64,000 nucleotides of DNA, taken from positions 186,001-250,000 of the forward strand of contig NZ_CP135027.1 in assembly GCF_039392895.1 (NCBI RefSeq), read 5' to 3'. The stretch comes from Buchnera aphidicola (Mindarus keteleerifoliae). GTDB taxonomy: Bacteria; Pseudomonadota; Gammaproteobacteria; Enterobacterales; Enterobacteriaceae. The position numbers were made by a program, and so were the translations under genes. The notes under the pieces are model-generated. The model searched no databases and was not told the DNA's origin. It saw only the letters and a list, made by a program, of their open reading frames with translations. The first letter of the stretch is position 1. Every line of letters begins with the position of its first letter. This document shows, one piece after another, positions 21,105-30,929 of the stretch.

Positions 21105-22400
21105 TTAATTAATATCTTTTTTTTCTTGAATTAAAACAATATATTCATTGTGAATAACATTTAATAAAATATTATTAATATTTTTTTATCTGAAATATAA
21201 ATAGGATTTAATTTTTTCTTTAATTTTTTAAAATAAAAATTTGTTATTTGTATTTAGAATAGGTAATTTGTTTGCAGAACGAATATCTAATAACAGAAGT
21301 TGATTTACTACAGATAATGCTTTTATAAATTTTTTATACAAGTATTTTGTACGTATTTATCGGTAAGATTAAAATATCATAACTAATCTTTTATTTCCCT
21401 AATTTTTTTATGGTTTTAATTATTTGTATTAAGTCAGTTGGATGATTTCTAAAATCATTAAAAAACATAAAAAAAATCTCCTATTTTATCAGTGATATTT
21501 TAAAAAAAAGATTCCTATAAATTCTAATTTTTTATAAATTTCTTTAAATTTTTTTAAACTTTTAATTTTGCATTTATTTCTTATTTTTTTCATAGCAGCT
21601 AATCTAATGTTATAGAAGCTATTGCATTAAGTTTATTTTGTTTTTCAAGCACACTTTAATGTTATTTCTAAATTAGAAAAACTTTTTCTGATAACTATAA
21701 AAGTAGATTTTTAGTTGTTTTAAATATAGAATTTTTATTCTAGAATTTATTTTCTTCTTAAATCTATATGATATAAAACAAAAAGAAAATTTATTTTTTA
21801 GACTGTTAATAACGGTATTGCTTATATAAATAATTGCATGTTCATTTAAAAGAAGTTTTTTAAAAAATATTAAAAATATCTTTTTAAGAGTTTCTATATT
21901 TTTTATAATTTTCTAGGTGATTATAATTAATACTAGTAATAATGATGGTAATGAAGAGTTTAATGAGATGAACAATTGATTACTTTTATTTATTTCTAAA
22001 ATTAAGGAATTTTTATTTTTTAATTTTAATTTTTTATATTAGGTTTACTCAAACTTTCATTTATACAAATAAAATTCAATTTTTTTTTCTTTATATGTAT
22101 CAACAGTAATAGCAGTTATAGTAGTTTTTTTGTAAGTATTTGAGATAGTAACTTTGTATTAGTTTTATTAATTCTTTTAATATTTTCATCCTTGAAAATA
22201 TAGGAATATTATTTTTTAAATCAAATTGATTCTAAATTATTTTAAGTTAATAACTTTGGACACCAAAATAAAATTAATGTTTAAAATATTTTTAATAGAA
22301 TATTTAAAGTATGAGAATGTATTAGTGTTCTTATAGCTAATGATTTTTCTAAATTGATCATTAGAATTCTTTAAGCTACTTGAAATAACCAATTTTTTAG
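21105..22400 (-). pseudogene. murC: Degraded UDP-N-acetylmuramate--L-alanine ligase (murC relic)
   Basis: Minus-strand fragments follow MurC in order. At about 22090-22137 is TYKKTTITAITVDTYK, which matches the P-loop region THGKTTTTAMVSSIY with the glycine lost. KQNKLNAIASITL lies near 21620. MFFNDFRNHPTDLI is at 21428-21468, against LVDDYGHHPTEV. At about 21250-21310 is VVNQLLLLDIRSANKLPI, and NVIHNEYIVLIQ lies near 21140. Internal stops and shifts make it non-functional. The 5' boundary is blurred. Confidence 0.85.
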
Positions 22401-22639
22401 TTAGTAAATATTTCCTTGATATATTAATTTTTAAAAGTTTATCAATTAAAAGAATATAATTCTTACTATTAAATAAAAAAATATAAATAAAATAAAACTA
22501 AAAATATCAAAAAACGAAAATTTTTATTTTTTAAAAAAAATTAATTTTTTTATTTTTTTATCACTTTATAGATCATTGCTTCATTTTTATATGTTGTACG
22601 TCTGTATGCACATTAATTTTTTTATAGTTTTTATAAAAA

Positions 22640-22860
22640 TTAAATATTTTTTTCTAGTATGATTTTTTTATTTTTTAAATTCTATTTTTTCTATAACTAA
22701 TGGGTTTTTTATAAAATCAAATATTTTGTCCTATCTATAATAATAATGATTAAAAGAGAAGATGTCATAATTAATGTATAAAATATTATATTTATAATAT
22801 TTATTTTTAATAAATTATTCTAAATAATTTCTAGACTAATTCTAATTTATTTTCATGAAC
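22640..22860 (-). pseudogene. ftsL: Possible ftsL relic downstream of rsmH
   Basis: On the minus strand a hydrophobic stretch, TLIMTSSLLIIIIDRTKYLIL, occurs about 60-130 bases after the rsmH stop. This is where FtsL, a single-span division protein, starts in the canonical rsmH-ftsL-ftsI order. Stop codons flank it. The match is to hydropathy and a few residues (VTTAHHTRLL region) only. A following fragment near 22590-22620 reading KNEAMIYK may come from the FtsI N-terminus, but this is weak. Confidence 0.4.
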
Positions 22861-22862
22861 TC

Positions 22863-23794
22863 TTAAATTTTTTCAACAATTCTTAAAATAGCACTATGAG
22901 ATCTATAATTTTTTTTTATTTCATTTAAACTTGGGAAAATTCTTCCAATTATTTTAAAATCATTTTTTTTAAATTTTTTGATTTGTTTTTCGGTTAATGG
23001 AAGAGTTTTAGGAATTGAGAAAGATTTTTTACTGTGATTTACAAAAAATCTTTTTACAATTCTATCTTCTAAAGAATGAAAAGAAATTACAGCTAACCTT
23101 CCTTTGCTAGATAAAATTTTCAAGGAATTATTTAGAACTTTTTTCAATTCAGTTAACTCTTGATTTAAATAGATTCGAATTGCCTGAAAACTACATCTAG
23201 CAGGATGTTTAAATTTGTTAAAAGGTCTATTTTTTTTTATTATTTCAGATAATTCCTTAGTTCGGGTAATAGGGGAAATTCTATTTTTAGCTACAATAGA
23301 TCGAGCAATTTTTTTAGCGTATCTTTCTTCTCCAAATTTTTTCAAAACATCGGCAATTTTTTTTTCTTTGTTTTTTAATAACCACATTGAGGCTGTAATT
23401 CCTACGTTTTGATTCATTCTCATATCTAAAGGTCCGTCATATACATAAGAAAATCCTCTTTTTGGATTGTTTAACTGCAATGAAGAAACTCCTAAGTCTA
23501 ATAAAATTCCATCAACTTTATTTATAATTTTTTCTTTTTTTAAAGAAGATATTACCTCTGAAAATGATCCATTATAAAAGTTAAAACGACGATCTGATAT
23601 TTTATCAGCTTCTTTTTTTGAATTAGGATCAATATCTATTGCGTATAATTTTCCTTTTGCACCTATTTTTTTTAACATTTCATTTGAATGCCCGCCGCAT
23701 CCAAAAGTACAATCTATATAAATTCCATTTTTTTTAATATTTAATGCTTGTATTACTTCTTGAAGTAATACGGGAATATGTTTTTTTTTTTCAT
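22863..23794 (-). CDS. rsmH: 16S rRNA m4C1402 methyltransferase RsmH, frameshifted at an A11 tract near the start
   Basis: RsmH methylates C1402 of 16S rRNA. From the A tract onward one frame encodes the whole enzyme: HIPVLLQEV, the SAM-binding CTFGCGGHS, ILLDLGVSSLQL and SFHSLEDRIVKRFF. The first ATG in that frame (23678) lies after the SAM motif and would give a dead protein. The ATG at 23792-23794 is followed by 11 A residues (23781-23791) and is out of frame by one; 12 A residues would give M-K4-HIPVLL. Alternatives are ATT start codons at 23810 or 23822 in the main frame. Slippage at the A tract is inferred. ilvH lies upstream. Confidence 0.88.
23781..23791. repeat. Poly(A)11 tract at the rsmH start
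   Basis: Eleven consecutive T on the plus strand (A on the coding strand) directly follow the only nearby ATG of rsmH. The genomic frame from that ATG stops after 13 codons; one extra A restores the RsmH frame. Confidence 0.85.
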
Positions 23795-23873
23795 AATTTT
23801 TGTATTTAATTTCAAGATGAATGTTTTACTTTGTATAAAATGATTCTTTATTATAAACCAATGAAACAAAAAA

Positions 23874-24350
23874 TTAATTTCTATTTATTCTAATAATTCC
23901 TGATCTTGATAAATCGAGAATATTAATATATTTTTTAATTAATTCTAAAAAAGCATTGATTTTTTTACTAGAACCAGTTATTTGAATGATGTAACCTTTT
24001 GTAGTTAAACTTATTATTTTTCCTTCAAATATATCAACAATATCTTTAATTCTTCTTTTCTTTTTACAGATATTACCCGTTTTTATTAAGATTATTTCTC
24101 GTTCTATGCAATCGATAGTGTTAATTTCTGAAACCTTTAAAACATCGATTAATTTATGTAATTGTTTTCCAATTTGCTCTAATATTTTTTCATCGCCTAC
24201 AGTTTGTATTGTTAACTGGGATAAAGAAGGGTCTTCAGTTGTAGATACTGTTAAACTTTCTATGTTGTAACCTCTTTGAGAAAAAAGACCTATTACTCTA
24301 GACAGTGAACCAGATTCATTTTCTAATAATATTGACAGTATTCGTTTCAT
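23874..24350 (-). CDS. ilvH: Acetolactate synthase III small (regulatory) subunit
   Basis: IlvH activates IlvI and confers valine sensitivity. The 158 residues start with an ACT domain (ENESGSLSRVIGLFSQRGYNIESLTV region, residues 10-35) and include PSLSQLTIQTVGDEK. The C-terminal ACT-like half follows. Length is close to E. coli IlvH (163). Its ATG lies one base after the ilvI stop, so translation is probably coupled. Together they start valine, leucine and isoleucine synthesis, a nutritional role for the host. Confidence 0.96.
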   Translation of the reverse strand: MKRILSILLENESGSLSRVIGLFSQRGYNIESLTVSTTEDPSLSQLTIQTVGDEKILEQIGKQLHKLIDVLKVSEINTIDCIEREIILIKTGNICKKKRRIKDIVDIFEGKIISLTTKGYIIQITGSSKKINAFLELIKKYINILDLSRSGIIRINRN

Positions 24351-24351
24351 T

Positions 24352-26079
24352 TTAAGAATCTCTCTTTTTTTCTAATATCATTTCGTTCATTCCTCCTCCT
24401 TTTATTTGCATAGGATAAACATGTTCTGAATTACTAATTATGATATCTAAAAATACTAATTTACCTTGATTCAGTATTCTTAATGCCTTTTCTATTTTTT
24501 TATTTAGTTTTAAAGGATCACTGACGGATATTCCAATATGTCCATAAGATTCAGATAATTTAACAAAATTAGGTAATGCTTTCATATAAGAGTGAGAATG
24601 TCTTCCAGAGTAAATCATATCCTGCCATTGTTTTACCATCCCTAATGATTGATTATTTAGATTTATTATTAAAATTGGTAACTGATATTGCATTGCAGTA
24701 GATAGTTCTTGAATGTTCATTTGAATACTACCATCTCCTGTGATACAAATCACTGTTTTTTTAGGAAAAGCTAATTTTACTCCTAAAGCTGCAGGTAAAC
24801 CAAATCCCATAGTTCCTAAGCCACCTGAATTAATCCATTGTCTAGGAAAATCAAATGAATAATATAAAGCAGTGAACATTTGATGTTGTCCTACATCTGA
24901 TGTAATTAAGGCTTTTCCTAATGTTTTATCCCAGATAGTTTTTATAACTTTTTGCGGTTTAATAGTACTACTTTTAGAGTTATTTATTTTTTCTTCGGAT
25001 TTTTTTTTCCATTTATTAATAGATTTCCACCAACTTTCGAGAGAATTAAAATCATTTTTTATAGAAATTTGGATTAATTCTTTATTTATATTTTTCAATA
25101 TGTCTTTAGCATCTCCAACAATAGGAATGTTAGCTAAAATTGTTTTAGAAATTGAAGTAGGATCAATATCTATATGTAAAATTTTAGAGAAAGGACAATA
25201 CTTTTTTAAATTGTTAGTAGTTCTATCATCAAATCTAACTCCGATAGCGAGTATTACATCAGAGTAATGCATAGCCATATTAGCATGATATGTTCCATGC
25301 ATACCTAACATACCTAAGTTTTGTCTATGAGTTCCTGGAAAAGCACCTAGACCCATCAACGAGGTAGTAACAGGAAAGTTTAGTTTTTCAGCTAAAATCT
25401 TTAATTGTTTGTGACTGTTTGAAGTAATTACTCCTCCTCCTGCATAAATAATTGGTTTTTTTGCTTTCAATAAAGTTTGTAAAACTCTATTAATTTGTCT
25501 AGTATTTCCTTTAGTTATTGGATTATAAGATCTTATCTTAACAAAGTTAGGAAATACATAAGGTTTTTTACATTTTTCACCTAAAATATTTTTAGGAATA
25601 TCTATTACTATAGGTCCTGGTCTTCCAGTAGATGCTAGCCAAAATGCTTTTTTAAAAATCGTAGGAATATCCATAGTTTTTTTAACTAAAAAACTATGTT
25701 TTACAATTGGGCGAGATATTCCGATCATATCGCATTCTTGAAAAGCATCATAACCAATTAAATCAGAAGCAACTTGACCTGAAATAACAATCATAGGAAT
25801 TGAATCCATATAAGCAGTTGCAATTCCAGTAATAGCATTGGTTGCTCCTGGTCCCGAAGTAACTAATACAACACCTACTTTACCAGTAGATCTTGCATAA
25901 CCATCAGCCATATGTGTAGCTGCTTGTTCATGCCTTACTAAAATATGTTTTATTCCTCCTACTGTTTTTAAAGCATCATAAATATCAAGAACTGCTCCAC
26001 CAGGATATCCAAAAACATATTTTGTTTTTAGATCTACTAAGGATTGTATTACCATTTCAGCACCAGATAAAATTTTCAT
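24352..26079 (-). CDS. ilvI: Acetolactate synthase III large (catalytic) subunit
   Basis: IlvI condenses two pyruvates, or pyruvate and 2-ketobutyrate, using thiamine diphosphate. The 575-residue protein has the catalytic Glu in [16 protein letters not shown], the FAD region, and the TPP motif [15 protein letters not shown] with the following NNQSLGMV. Length equals the E. coli enzyme within a few residues. A perfect GGAGG ribosome site lies upstream of the ATG (minus strand, about 26086-26090), unusually strong for this window. No leucine-responsive element was recognised. Confidence 0.97.
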   Translation of the reverse strand: MKILSGAEMVIQSLVDLKTKYVFGYPGGAVLDIYDALKTVGGIKHILVRHEQAATHMADGYARSTGKVGVVLVTSGPGATNAITGIATAYMDSIPMIVISGQVASDLIGYDAFQECDMIGISRPIVKHSFLVKKTMDIPTIFKKAFWLASTGRPGPIVIDIPKNILGEKCKKPYVFPNFVKIRSYNPITKGNTRQINRVLQTLLKAKKPIIYAGGGVITSNSHKQLKILAEKLNFPVTTSLMGLGAFPGTHRQNLGMLGMHGTYHANMAMHYSDVILAIGVRFDDRTTNNLKKYCPFSKILHIDIDPTSISKTILANIPIVGDAKDILKNINKELIQISIKNDFNSLESWWKSINKWKKKSEEKINNSKSSTIKPQKVIKTIWDKTLGKALITSDVGQHQMFTALYYSFDFPRQWINSGGLGTMGFGLPAALGVKLAFPKKTVICITGDGSIQMNIQELSTAMQYQLPILIINLNNQSLGMVKQWQDMIYSGRHSHSYMKALPNFVKLSESYGHIGISVSDPLKLNKKIEKALRILNQGKLVFLDIIISNSEHVYPMQIKGGGMNEMILEKKRDS

Positions 26080-26225
26080 TTTAAACCTCCAAAATTTTTT
26101 TATAATTTTAAAAAAAATAAATCGTATTTTTTATAAATGGGTTTTTTTATAAAAAATTTTGAAATTATACCAAGTATTTTTTTTAAAACATTTTTGTTTT
26201 TTATAAAATTTTTGTTTCATATGAT

Positions 26226-27326
26226 TTATTGATTAACATTTATTGAAGATTTGATCAAAAATTTCTTAAATTTGGGAGATAACCAAGTATAAAAGTTTTT
26301 TTTCCTTTTTTGTATTAAACAAACAGCAAGTTTTTCTTTTAATACTAATTTTCTTGCTTTTTGAAAACCTAATATTTCTAAAGCAGTATCCCAAGCATCG
26401 GCATTTAATGCACTTTTAGAAATTACAGTTACTGATGTTAAATTATTCATAATAGGTATGCCAGTAAAAGGATTTATTAAATGAGAAATTTTTTTTCCAT
26501 TAAAATAATAAAAATTTCTATAATTTCCTGAAGTACTTATTGATTGATTTTTTAATTTAATCAACAGATGAACAATTTTTTTTTTGTTAATAGGATTTTG
26601 TATAGCTATAATTGAAAAATTTTTATGTAAACATTTTTTTTTTGATTTTATCGCTCCTCCAACAGAAACGATATAATCATTAATTTTCTTTTTATCAAGT
26701 AAATTAGAAATATGATCTACTGCAAAACCCTCTCCTAATGTAGAAAGATTTATTTCCAAGTTTTTTAAATTTTTATATAAATACTGTTTATTTTGGTTTT
26801 TAATTAAAAAAATATGTTTAATGCCAGTTTTTGAAAGAGCAACTTTTATTTTTTTAAAAGAAGGAAATTTAAACGGTTTATTTATAGTATTGAATCCCCA
26901 AATGTTTATTAATGAACCTATTGTAATATCTAGCGCTCCGAGCGTTTTTTTGTTTATCAACATTGCTTTTGAAACAATATTTTTAAAATTTTTACTAATT
27001 ACTATCGGATGATTGTTTAAGTTATTATTAAAATTTGAAATTATGGAATTTTTATTCCAAGTAGATAGTTCTTTTTCATCATGATCTAACAAAAATTGAA
27101 TATTTTTTTTTAATTTTTGAAAATCTAAGTTTTTTTCTTTTTTAAAAATTTGAACCTTCCATTTTGTTCCCATAGTACTTCCATTTAAGAAAATCAAATT
27201 ATTTTTTATGGGGAAAATTTTTTTTTCTTTATAAAGAAAAAAAAAAAAAAAAAAAAAAGAAAAAATAGTTTGTTTATTTTCATAATAAAAAGTTAAAAAT
27301 TTTTTGTTTTTATTAAACTTCAACAT
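26226..27326 (-). CDS. apbE: FAD:protein FMN transferase ApbE-like
   Basis: ApbE attaches FMN covalently to subunits such as RsxG/NqrC. The 366 residues carry the motifs GSTMGTKWKVQIF near residue 50, GALDITIGSLINIWGFN, LGEGFAVDHIS, VSVGGAIKSK, STSGNYRNF and the metal-binding ALNADAWDTALEILG. The N-terminus has a membrane segment partly built from seven phenylalanines encoded by a T22 run; no lipobox cysteine is visible, unlike E. coli ApbE. Whether this first segment is translated is uncertain: the methionine of GSTMG lies too far inside to be a start. Membrane or periplasmic location is inferred. Confidence 0.92.
   Translation of the reverse strand: MLKFNKNKKFLTFYYENKQTIFSFFFFFFFLYKEKKIFPIKNNLIFLNGSTMGTKWKVQIFKKEKNLDFQKLKKNIQFLLDHDEKELSTWNKNSIISNFNNNLNNHPIVISKNFKNIVSKAMLINKKTLGALDITIGSLINIWGFNTINKPFKFPSFKKIKVALSKTGIKHIFLIKNQNKQYLYKNLKNLEINLSTLGEGFAVDHISNLLDKKKINDYIVSVGGAIKSKKKCLHKNFSIIAIQNPINKKKIVHLLIKLKNQSISTSGNYRNFYYFNGKKISHLINPFTGIPIMNNLTSVTVISKSALNADAWDTALEILGFQKARKLVLKEKLAVCLIQKRKKNFYTWLSPKFKKFLIKSSINVNQ
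27237..27258. repeat. 22-base homopolymer inside apbE
   Basis: Twenty-two consecutive A residues on the plus strand (T on the apbE coding strand) encode seven phenylalanines, in frame as given. It is the longest homopolymer I saw in the window and would be expected to vary during replication, transcription and sequencing. Confidence 0.85.
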
Positions 27327-27574
27327 ATTAAAAGTATATTTAATTTGATTTTATCAGTATAAAACATTTTTATTTTCAAAACTTTAATTTTTTTAAAAAA
27401 TTTTTGATTGTTCAAGATAATTGATATATAAATTTTTAGAAGTTTGAAAATTTTTCATAAATTATTAATTTAAATTATATAAGGATGTATAGAGCTTAAA
27501 AAAAATATCAGAATAAAATTAAAAATATATTTATAAATATAAACAAAAATGAAAATGAAATTTAGAGATAAAAT

Positions 27575-28999
27575 ATGAAAAAAATGGCTATTGTGATAAT
27601 GATAATAAGTTTTTTGTTTCCTCGATTTAGCATATCTTCAAATGAAAATTTTTCTTTTTTAAAAAAAAATAATATTTCTAATGAAAATATTTTTAGTTTA
27701 TCTACTTTGTTAAACAAAGTTATACCTACAGTTGTAAGTATAGATGCAGAAGTAAAAACAACAATTGAAAATAATGAAATTCAAAATGATCAATCTTTTT
27801 TAAATGAAAACGAAGCTCCATTTTGTGAAAAAAAATCTCCATTTTATGGAACCCCATTATGTAAAAAATGGAATAAAAAAAATCAATTACCCAAAAAAAT
27901 TAGAGTAATAGGGTCAGGAGTTATAATTAATGCCGAACATGGATATATAGTTACTAATAATCATGTAGTTCAAAATGCAAACAAAATTCAAGTTAAATTG
28001 AATGATGGGCGTTTATATAACGCCAACTTAATAGGACAAGATGAACTTTCTGATATAGCTTTACTTAAATTAAACAATGCAAAAAATTTAATAGCTATTA
28101 AAATGATTGAATCAGAAAATTTAAAGGTAGGAGATTACACCATAGCGATTGGAAATCCTTATGGATTAGGTGAAACGGTAACTTCAGGAATAATTTCTGC
28201 TTTAGGAAGAAGCGGTTTAAATAACAGTCATTATGAAAATTTTATTCAAACTGATGCGGCTATAAACAAAGGAAATTCAGGAGGAGCATTAGTTAACTTG
28301 GAAGGTAAATTGATTGGGATTAATACAGCGATTTTATCTCCAGATGGGGGAAGTATAGGGATCGGTTTTTCTATTCCTACAAATATTGTAAAAAATATTA
28401 CTGATCAAATCATTAAATATGGTCATGTTATTCGTGGAGAATTAGGAATTATTGGAACTGAATTAACATTTGATTTATCAAAAGCAATGAGTTTGAAATT
28501 ACGAAGAGGAGCTTTCATTAATCAAGTTTTTAAAAATTCTTCTGCTGATCTATCAGGAATTAAACCAGGAGATATAATTATTTCTTTGAATAAAAAACCA
28601 ATCTTTAATTTTTTATCTTTACGAGCTGAAATCGCATCTTTACCATTTAACAGCAAGATTAAGATAGGTTTAATACATGATGAAAAAATAAAGACTGTAG
28701 TAGCCGTATTAAAATATCATTTAAAAAGAAAATCAAATTATGGAGTGCTAAATAAATTTATAGAAGGTGCTAATTTTACTAATTTTATTTCAAACAATCA
28801 AAAAAGAGTAAAAGTTACCTTTGTAAAAGTTAATTCTTCTGCTTTTAAATTAGGATTTAAAAAAAATGATATTATTTTAGAAGTAAACAAAGAAAAAATT
28901 TTTAATTTAAATGATTTGAAAAATATTTTTGAAAAAGATCCTTCAATATTAGTTTTTAAGATTCAAAGGGAAAATAGTGAAGTTTATTTAATAGTATAA
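27575..28999 (+). CDS. degP: Periplasmic serine protease/chaperone DegP (HtrA)
   Basis: DegP degrades or refolds damaged envelope proteins. A signal peptide (MKKMAIVIMIISFLFPRFS) precedes a trypsin-like domain. Its triad residues are His130 in TNNHVV, Asp160 in SDIALL and Ser235 in GNSGGALV. Two PDZ domains follow, the second shortened. The 474-residue length equals that of E. coli DegP. The gene stands alone, convergent with dapD and followed by a strong symmetric hairpin. No sigma-E promoter was recognised upstream. Confidence 0.96.
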   Translation: MKKMAIVIMIISFLFPRFSISSNENFSFLKKNNISNENIFSLSTLLNKVIPTVVSIDAEVKTTIENNEIQNDQSFLNENEAPFCEKKSPFYGTPLCKKWNKKNQLPKKIRVIGSGVIINAEHGYIVTNNHVVQNANKIQVKLNDGRLYNANLIGQDELSDIALLKLNNAKNLIAIKMIESENLKVGDYTIAIGNPYGLGETVTSGIISALGRSGLNNSHYENFIQTDAAINKGNSGGALVNLEGKLIGINTAILSPDGGSIGIGFSIPTNIVKNITDQIIKYGHVIRGELGIIGTELTFDLSKAMSLKLRRGAFINQVFKNSSADLSGIKPGDIIISLNKKPIFNFLSLRAEIASLPFNSKIKIGLIHDEKIKTVVAVLKYHLKRKSNYGVLNKFIEGANFTNFISNNQKRVKVTFVKVNSSAFKLGFKKNDIILEVNKEKIFNLNDLKNIFEKDPSILVFKIQRENSEVYLIV

Positions 29000-29013
29000 A
29001 TATTGTTTATTTT

Positions 29014-29038
29014 CGCCTAATTAATTGTTAATTAGGCG
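29014..29038. terminator. Bidirectional hairpin between degP and dapD
   Basis: A perfect 11-bp stem (CGCCTAATTAA paired with TTAATTAGGCG) with a TTG loop lies between the convergent degP and dapD genes, with partly complementary T/A flanks. The GC-rich base is unusual for this genome and argues for a real terminator. Confidence 0.75.
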
Positions 29039-29087
29039 AGAAAAGATTTTCTTAAATTGTAAATAATTTTTTATTTTTTAAAAAAAA

Positions 29088-29912
29088 TTAATTTAAATTT
29101 CGTAATAGTTCGTTAATTTGAACTTTTTTCCTTGTTTTAGAATCTACTTTTTTTACAATTATAGCAGCATATAAACTATATTTATTATTTAATCCAGGTA
29201 AATTACCGGGTACTACAACCGAACCAGATGGAACTTTACCATAAAAAATTTTTCCTGTTTCTCTATCATAAATTTTAGTACTTTGTCCTATATATACCCC
29301 CATAGAAATTACAGAATTTTTTTCTACTATAACTCCTTCTACTATTTCTGAACGAGCACCAATGAAGCAATTATCTTCAATAATGGTAGGGTTGTTTTGC
29401 AAAGGTTCTAAAACTCCTCCAATACCCACTCCTCCAGATAAATGAACATTTTTTCCTATTTGAGCACAAGAACCAACTGTTGCCCAAGTATCGATCATTG
29501 AATTTTCTGCAATATAAGCGCCTATGTTGACATAACACGGCATTAATACTACATTTTTTTCTATAAAGGATCCATATCTTACTAGTGTATTTGGAACTAC
29601 TCTAACTCCTTCTTTTTGGAATTTTTTTAAAGAATAATCATAATATTTTAGTGGAATTTTGTCGTAATAGTTACTATTCGTATTAGGAATTACTTCATTT
29701 TTTTTTGTATATAAATAAAGTAAAACTGCTTTTTTTAACCATTGATGAGTGATCCAAGCACCATTTTTTTTTTCAGAAATACGTAATTTTCCAATATTTA
29801 ATAATTCAATAACGTTATTAATTACATTGATAATAGAATTATCTTTTTTTAAAAAATTGATTTTTTCTTTTTTTTCGAACGTTTCCGTAATAATTTTTTT
29901 GAGATTATTCAT
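29088..29912 (-). CDS. dapD: Tetrahydrodipicolinate N-succinyltransferase
   Basis: DapD succinylates tetrahydrodipicolinate in the lysine/diaminopimelate pathway. The 274-residue protein (same length as E. coli) has the left-handed beta-helix hexapeptides, with [14 protein letters not shown] and [16 protein letters not shown] near residues 155-190. [18 protein letters not shown] lies near the end. In a cell that has lost peptidoglycan genes, the product probably serves mainly lysine synthesis for the host. map lies upstream on the same strand, 88 bases away. Confidence 0.97.
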   Translation of the reverse strand: MNNLKKIITETFEKKEKINFLKKDNSIINVINNVIELLNIGKLRISEKKNGAWITHQWLKKAVLLYLYTKKNEVIPNTNSNYYDKIPLKYYDYSLKKFQKEGVRVVPNTLVRYGSFIEKNVVLMPCYVNIGAYIAENSMIDTWATVGSCAQIGKNVHLSGGVGIGGVLEPLQNNPTIIEDNCFIGARSEIVEGVIVEKNSVISMGVYIGQSTKIYDRETGKIFYGKVPSGSVVVPGNLPGLNNKYSLYAAIIVKKVDSKTRKKVQINELLRNLN

Positions 29913-29999
29913 TTTTTTAATTAACCTTTTAATATATAAATACCTTTTTTTAAAGAATCTTGATTTTTTGATAATTTTTTTATGAGAAAAAAATATTTT

Positions 30000-30755
30000 T
30001 TATAAAGTTAAAATTTCGGATCCTTTTTTAGTAACTAAAATAGTATGCTCGTACTGAGCCGATAAACTTCTATCTTTTGTTTTTACAGTCCATCCATCTC
30101 TCATTAATTTTATTTCATGAGATCCAGCATTTATCATAGGTTCAATTGTAAAGGTCATATTTTCTTTTAATAAAAATTTATTATTTTCATTGTAATAATG
30201 AAGTATTTGAGGATCTTCATGAAATTTTTGGCCGATTCCATGTCCGCAATATTCTTGAACTATTGAAAAATCTTTTTTTTCTACATAATTTTGTATAACT
30301 TTTCCTATTTCGTTTATAGAAATGTTTGGTTTAATTATTTTAATTGCTAAATCAAGACTTTTTTTAGCAACATAACATAATCTTTTTCCTAAAATAGTTG
30401 GTTTTCCAACTAAAAACATCTTAGATGTGTCTGCATGATAAGAATTTTTCATTATGGTTACATCGATATTAACAATGTCTCCATTTTTTAATTTTTGTTT
30501 ATCATTTGGTATTCCATGACATACAACATCATTTATTGAAATACAAGTGGATTTCGGAAATCCATTATAACCTAAACAGGCAGGAAATGCTTTTTCTTCA
30601 TGTATAATATAATCATGACAAATTCGATCCAATTCTCCAGTCGTGATATTTGGAACAATATATTCCGAAATCATTTTTAGAACATTAGATGCTATTTTTC
30701 CTGCTTTTTTTATTTTTTTTATTTCTAATTTTTCTTTTATAATATTTTTGTACAT
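30000..30755 (-). CDS. map: Methionine aminopeptidase
   Basis: Map removes the initiator methionine from nascent proteins. The 251-residue protein has the metal ligands in NIDVTIMKNSYHADTSKMF (two Asp), the GHGIGQKFHEDP His, FTIEPMINAG Glu and YEHTILVT Glu. It is about 13 residues shorter at the C-terminus than E. coli Map. Divergent from rpsB as in E. coli. Confidence 0.97.
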   Translation of the reverse strand: MYKNIIKEKLEIKKIKKAGKIASNVLKMISEYIVPNITTGELDRICHDYIIHEEKAFPACLGYNGFPKSTCISINDVVCHGIPNDKQKLKNGDIVNIDVTIMKNSYHADTSKMFLVGKPTILGKRLCYVAKKSLDLAIKIIKPNISINEIGKVIQNYVEKKDFSIVQEYCGHGIGQKFHEDPQILHYYNENNKFLLKENMTFTIEPMINAGSHEIKLMRDGWTVKTKDRSLSAQYEHTILVTKKGSEILTL

Positions 30756-30929
30756 AAATTTTCCTGATCATTTGTTAGTATAAAGCACTAAATTTACAGT
30801 TTTTTTTAAATAGATATATTATACTAATTAAAAATAGTAAAAATTTTAAGTTTTTTATTTTTATTATTTTAGATATTATAAAAAAAAATAAATTATTATT
30901 TTTTAGAAAAATTTTAAATAGAGGTAATT

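Larger units (their letters stand above)
20075..22862. other. Eroded peptidoglycan/division gene cluster without ORFs
   Basis: This 2.8-kb stretch between ftsA and rsmH lacks any substantial ORF. Relatives carry roughly ten genes here (ddlB, murC, murG, ftsW, murD, mraY, murF, murE, ftsI, ftsL). Relics of ddlB and murC fill about 20.2-22.4 kb, and an ftsL-like relic lies next to rsmH. The intervening genes leave no room, so a deletion joining ftsL/ftsI to the murC 5' end at about 22.4-22.6 kb is inferred. Confidence 0.8.

Noticed and set aside
20075-22862. A horizontally acquired or novel element in the long ORF-free region
   Set aside because: Base composition matches the surroundings, and minus-strand fragments match ddlB and murC in their ancestral order, so it is decayed native DNA.
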